Source: CAYNNP01 sp964398215
Lineage (GTDB): Bacteria > Planctomycetota > Planctomycetia > Pirellulales > Pirellulaceae
NCBI GenBank assembly: GCA_964398215.1
Contig: CAYNNP010000080.1
Location: 1-23,770, forward strand
Length of the DNA stretch: 23,770 nt
Direction: 5' to 3'
In this document: in pieces, positions 23,736 through 23,770 of the stretch
How the letters are laid out: each line of letters opens with the position of its first letter
Numbering within the stretch: position 1 is the first letter of the stretch
Translations under genes and position numbers: made by a program
Notes under the pieces: model-generated
The model's input: only the letters and a program-made list of their open reading frames with translations
Databases searched by the model: none
Told to the model about the DNA's origin: nothing

Positions 23736-23770
23736 TGAGCCGACGGCGCTAGCCGCGGGCCTTGTGGTGA
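23736..23770. repeat. Palindromic repeat family arm at the window edge
   Basis: TGAGCCGACGGCGCTAGCCG followed by CGGGCCTTGTGG matches the core of the arms at 5430-5454 and 5486-5510 (GGCGCTAGCCG). It begins 20 bp after the glycosyltransferase stop and is cut by the window end, so its second arm cannot be seen. Confidence 0.55.

Overview
The window looks like chromosome from a marine planctomycete of the Pirellulaceae (Rhodopirellula-like). The evidence is an LEPR-XLL-type N-terminal motif on an RTX protein, a DUF1080 (3-keto-disaccharide hydrolase) secreted protein, a PEP-CTERM protein, an ExbB/ExbD operon with a squalene-cyclase-fold partner, and several short dispersed repeats of the kind scattered between planctomycete genes. 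This lineage call is inference from gene families; no rRNA or tRNA gene is present. Two runs of exactly 100 N (3926-4025 and 20713-20812) are scaffold gaps of unknown true size.

Layout. 1-2643: a small exported protein of unknown family (+) facing an ABC exporter half-transporter (-). 2644-3740: an intergenic region, then an HU/IHF-like DNA-binding protein with an acidic tail and a 72-residue probable lipoprotein (+). 3743-5174: a secreted DUF1080 protein (-) whose Lys/Pro-rich tail is broken by the first gap; its true stop is at 3743, beyond the gap. 5175-5779: a repeat-rich intergenic region carrying a 139-bp nested palindrome. 5780-6861: an RTX/LEPR-XLL protein (+) with a strong terminator. 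6860-7741 (-) and 7925-9121 (+): a divergent pair made of an unrecognised protein and a THUMP-like-domain methyltransferase. 9100-14032 (-): an acyltransferase-3 membrane protein and the SMC condensin. 14304-19589 (+): a tight four-gene operon of a TPR protein, ExbB/TolQ, ExbD/TolR and a membrane-anchored protein with a C-terminal alpha/alpha-toroid domain. 19834-20577: a PEP-CTERM protein. 20578-21264: intergenic with the second gap. 21265-23716: a nucleotide-sugar epimerase and a GT4 glycosyltransferase, probably part of a surface-polysaccharide cluster.

The most interesting unit is the four-gene operon. ExbB and ExbD make an inner-membrane proton-driven motor that normally drives TonB or TolA. 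Here the gene in the TonB/TolA position encodes a protein whose second membrane helix has Ser50, His54 and Leu61. This is the spacing of Ser16, His20 and Leu27 in the E. coli TonB signal-anchor helix. It is followed by an acidic, Pro-containing linker of about 215 residues and a terpene-cyclase-like toroid with no class II DxDD motif. I infer a Ton/Tol-like energy-transducing system in which a toroid domain replaces the TonB C-terminal domain, with the TPR protein as a periplasmic partner. Exported proteins, a sorting-signal protein and glycan genes nearby fit a general cell-envelope theme, but no functional link is shown by sequence alone.
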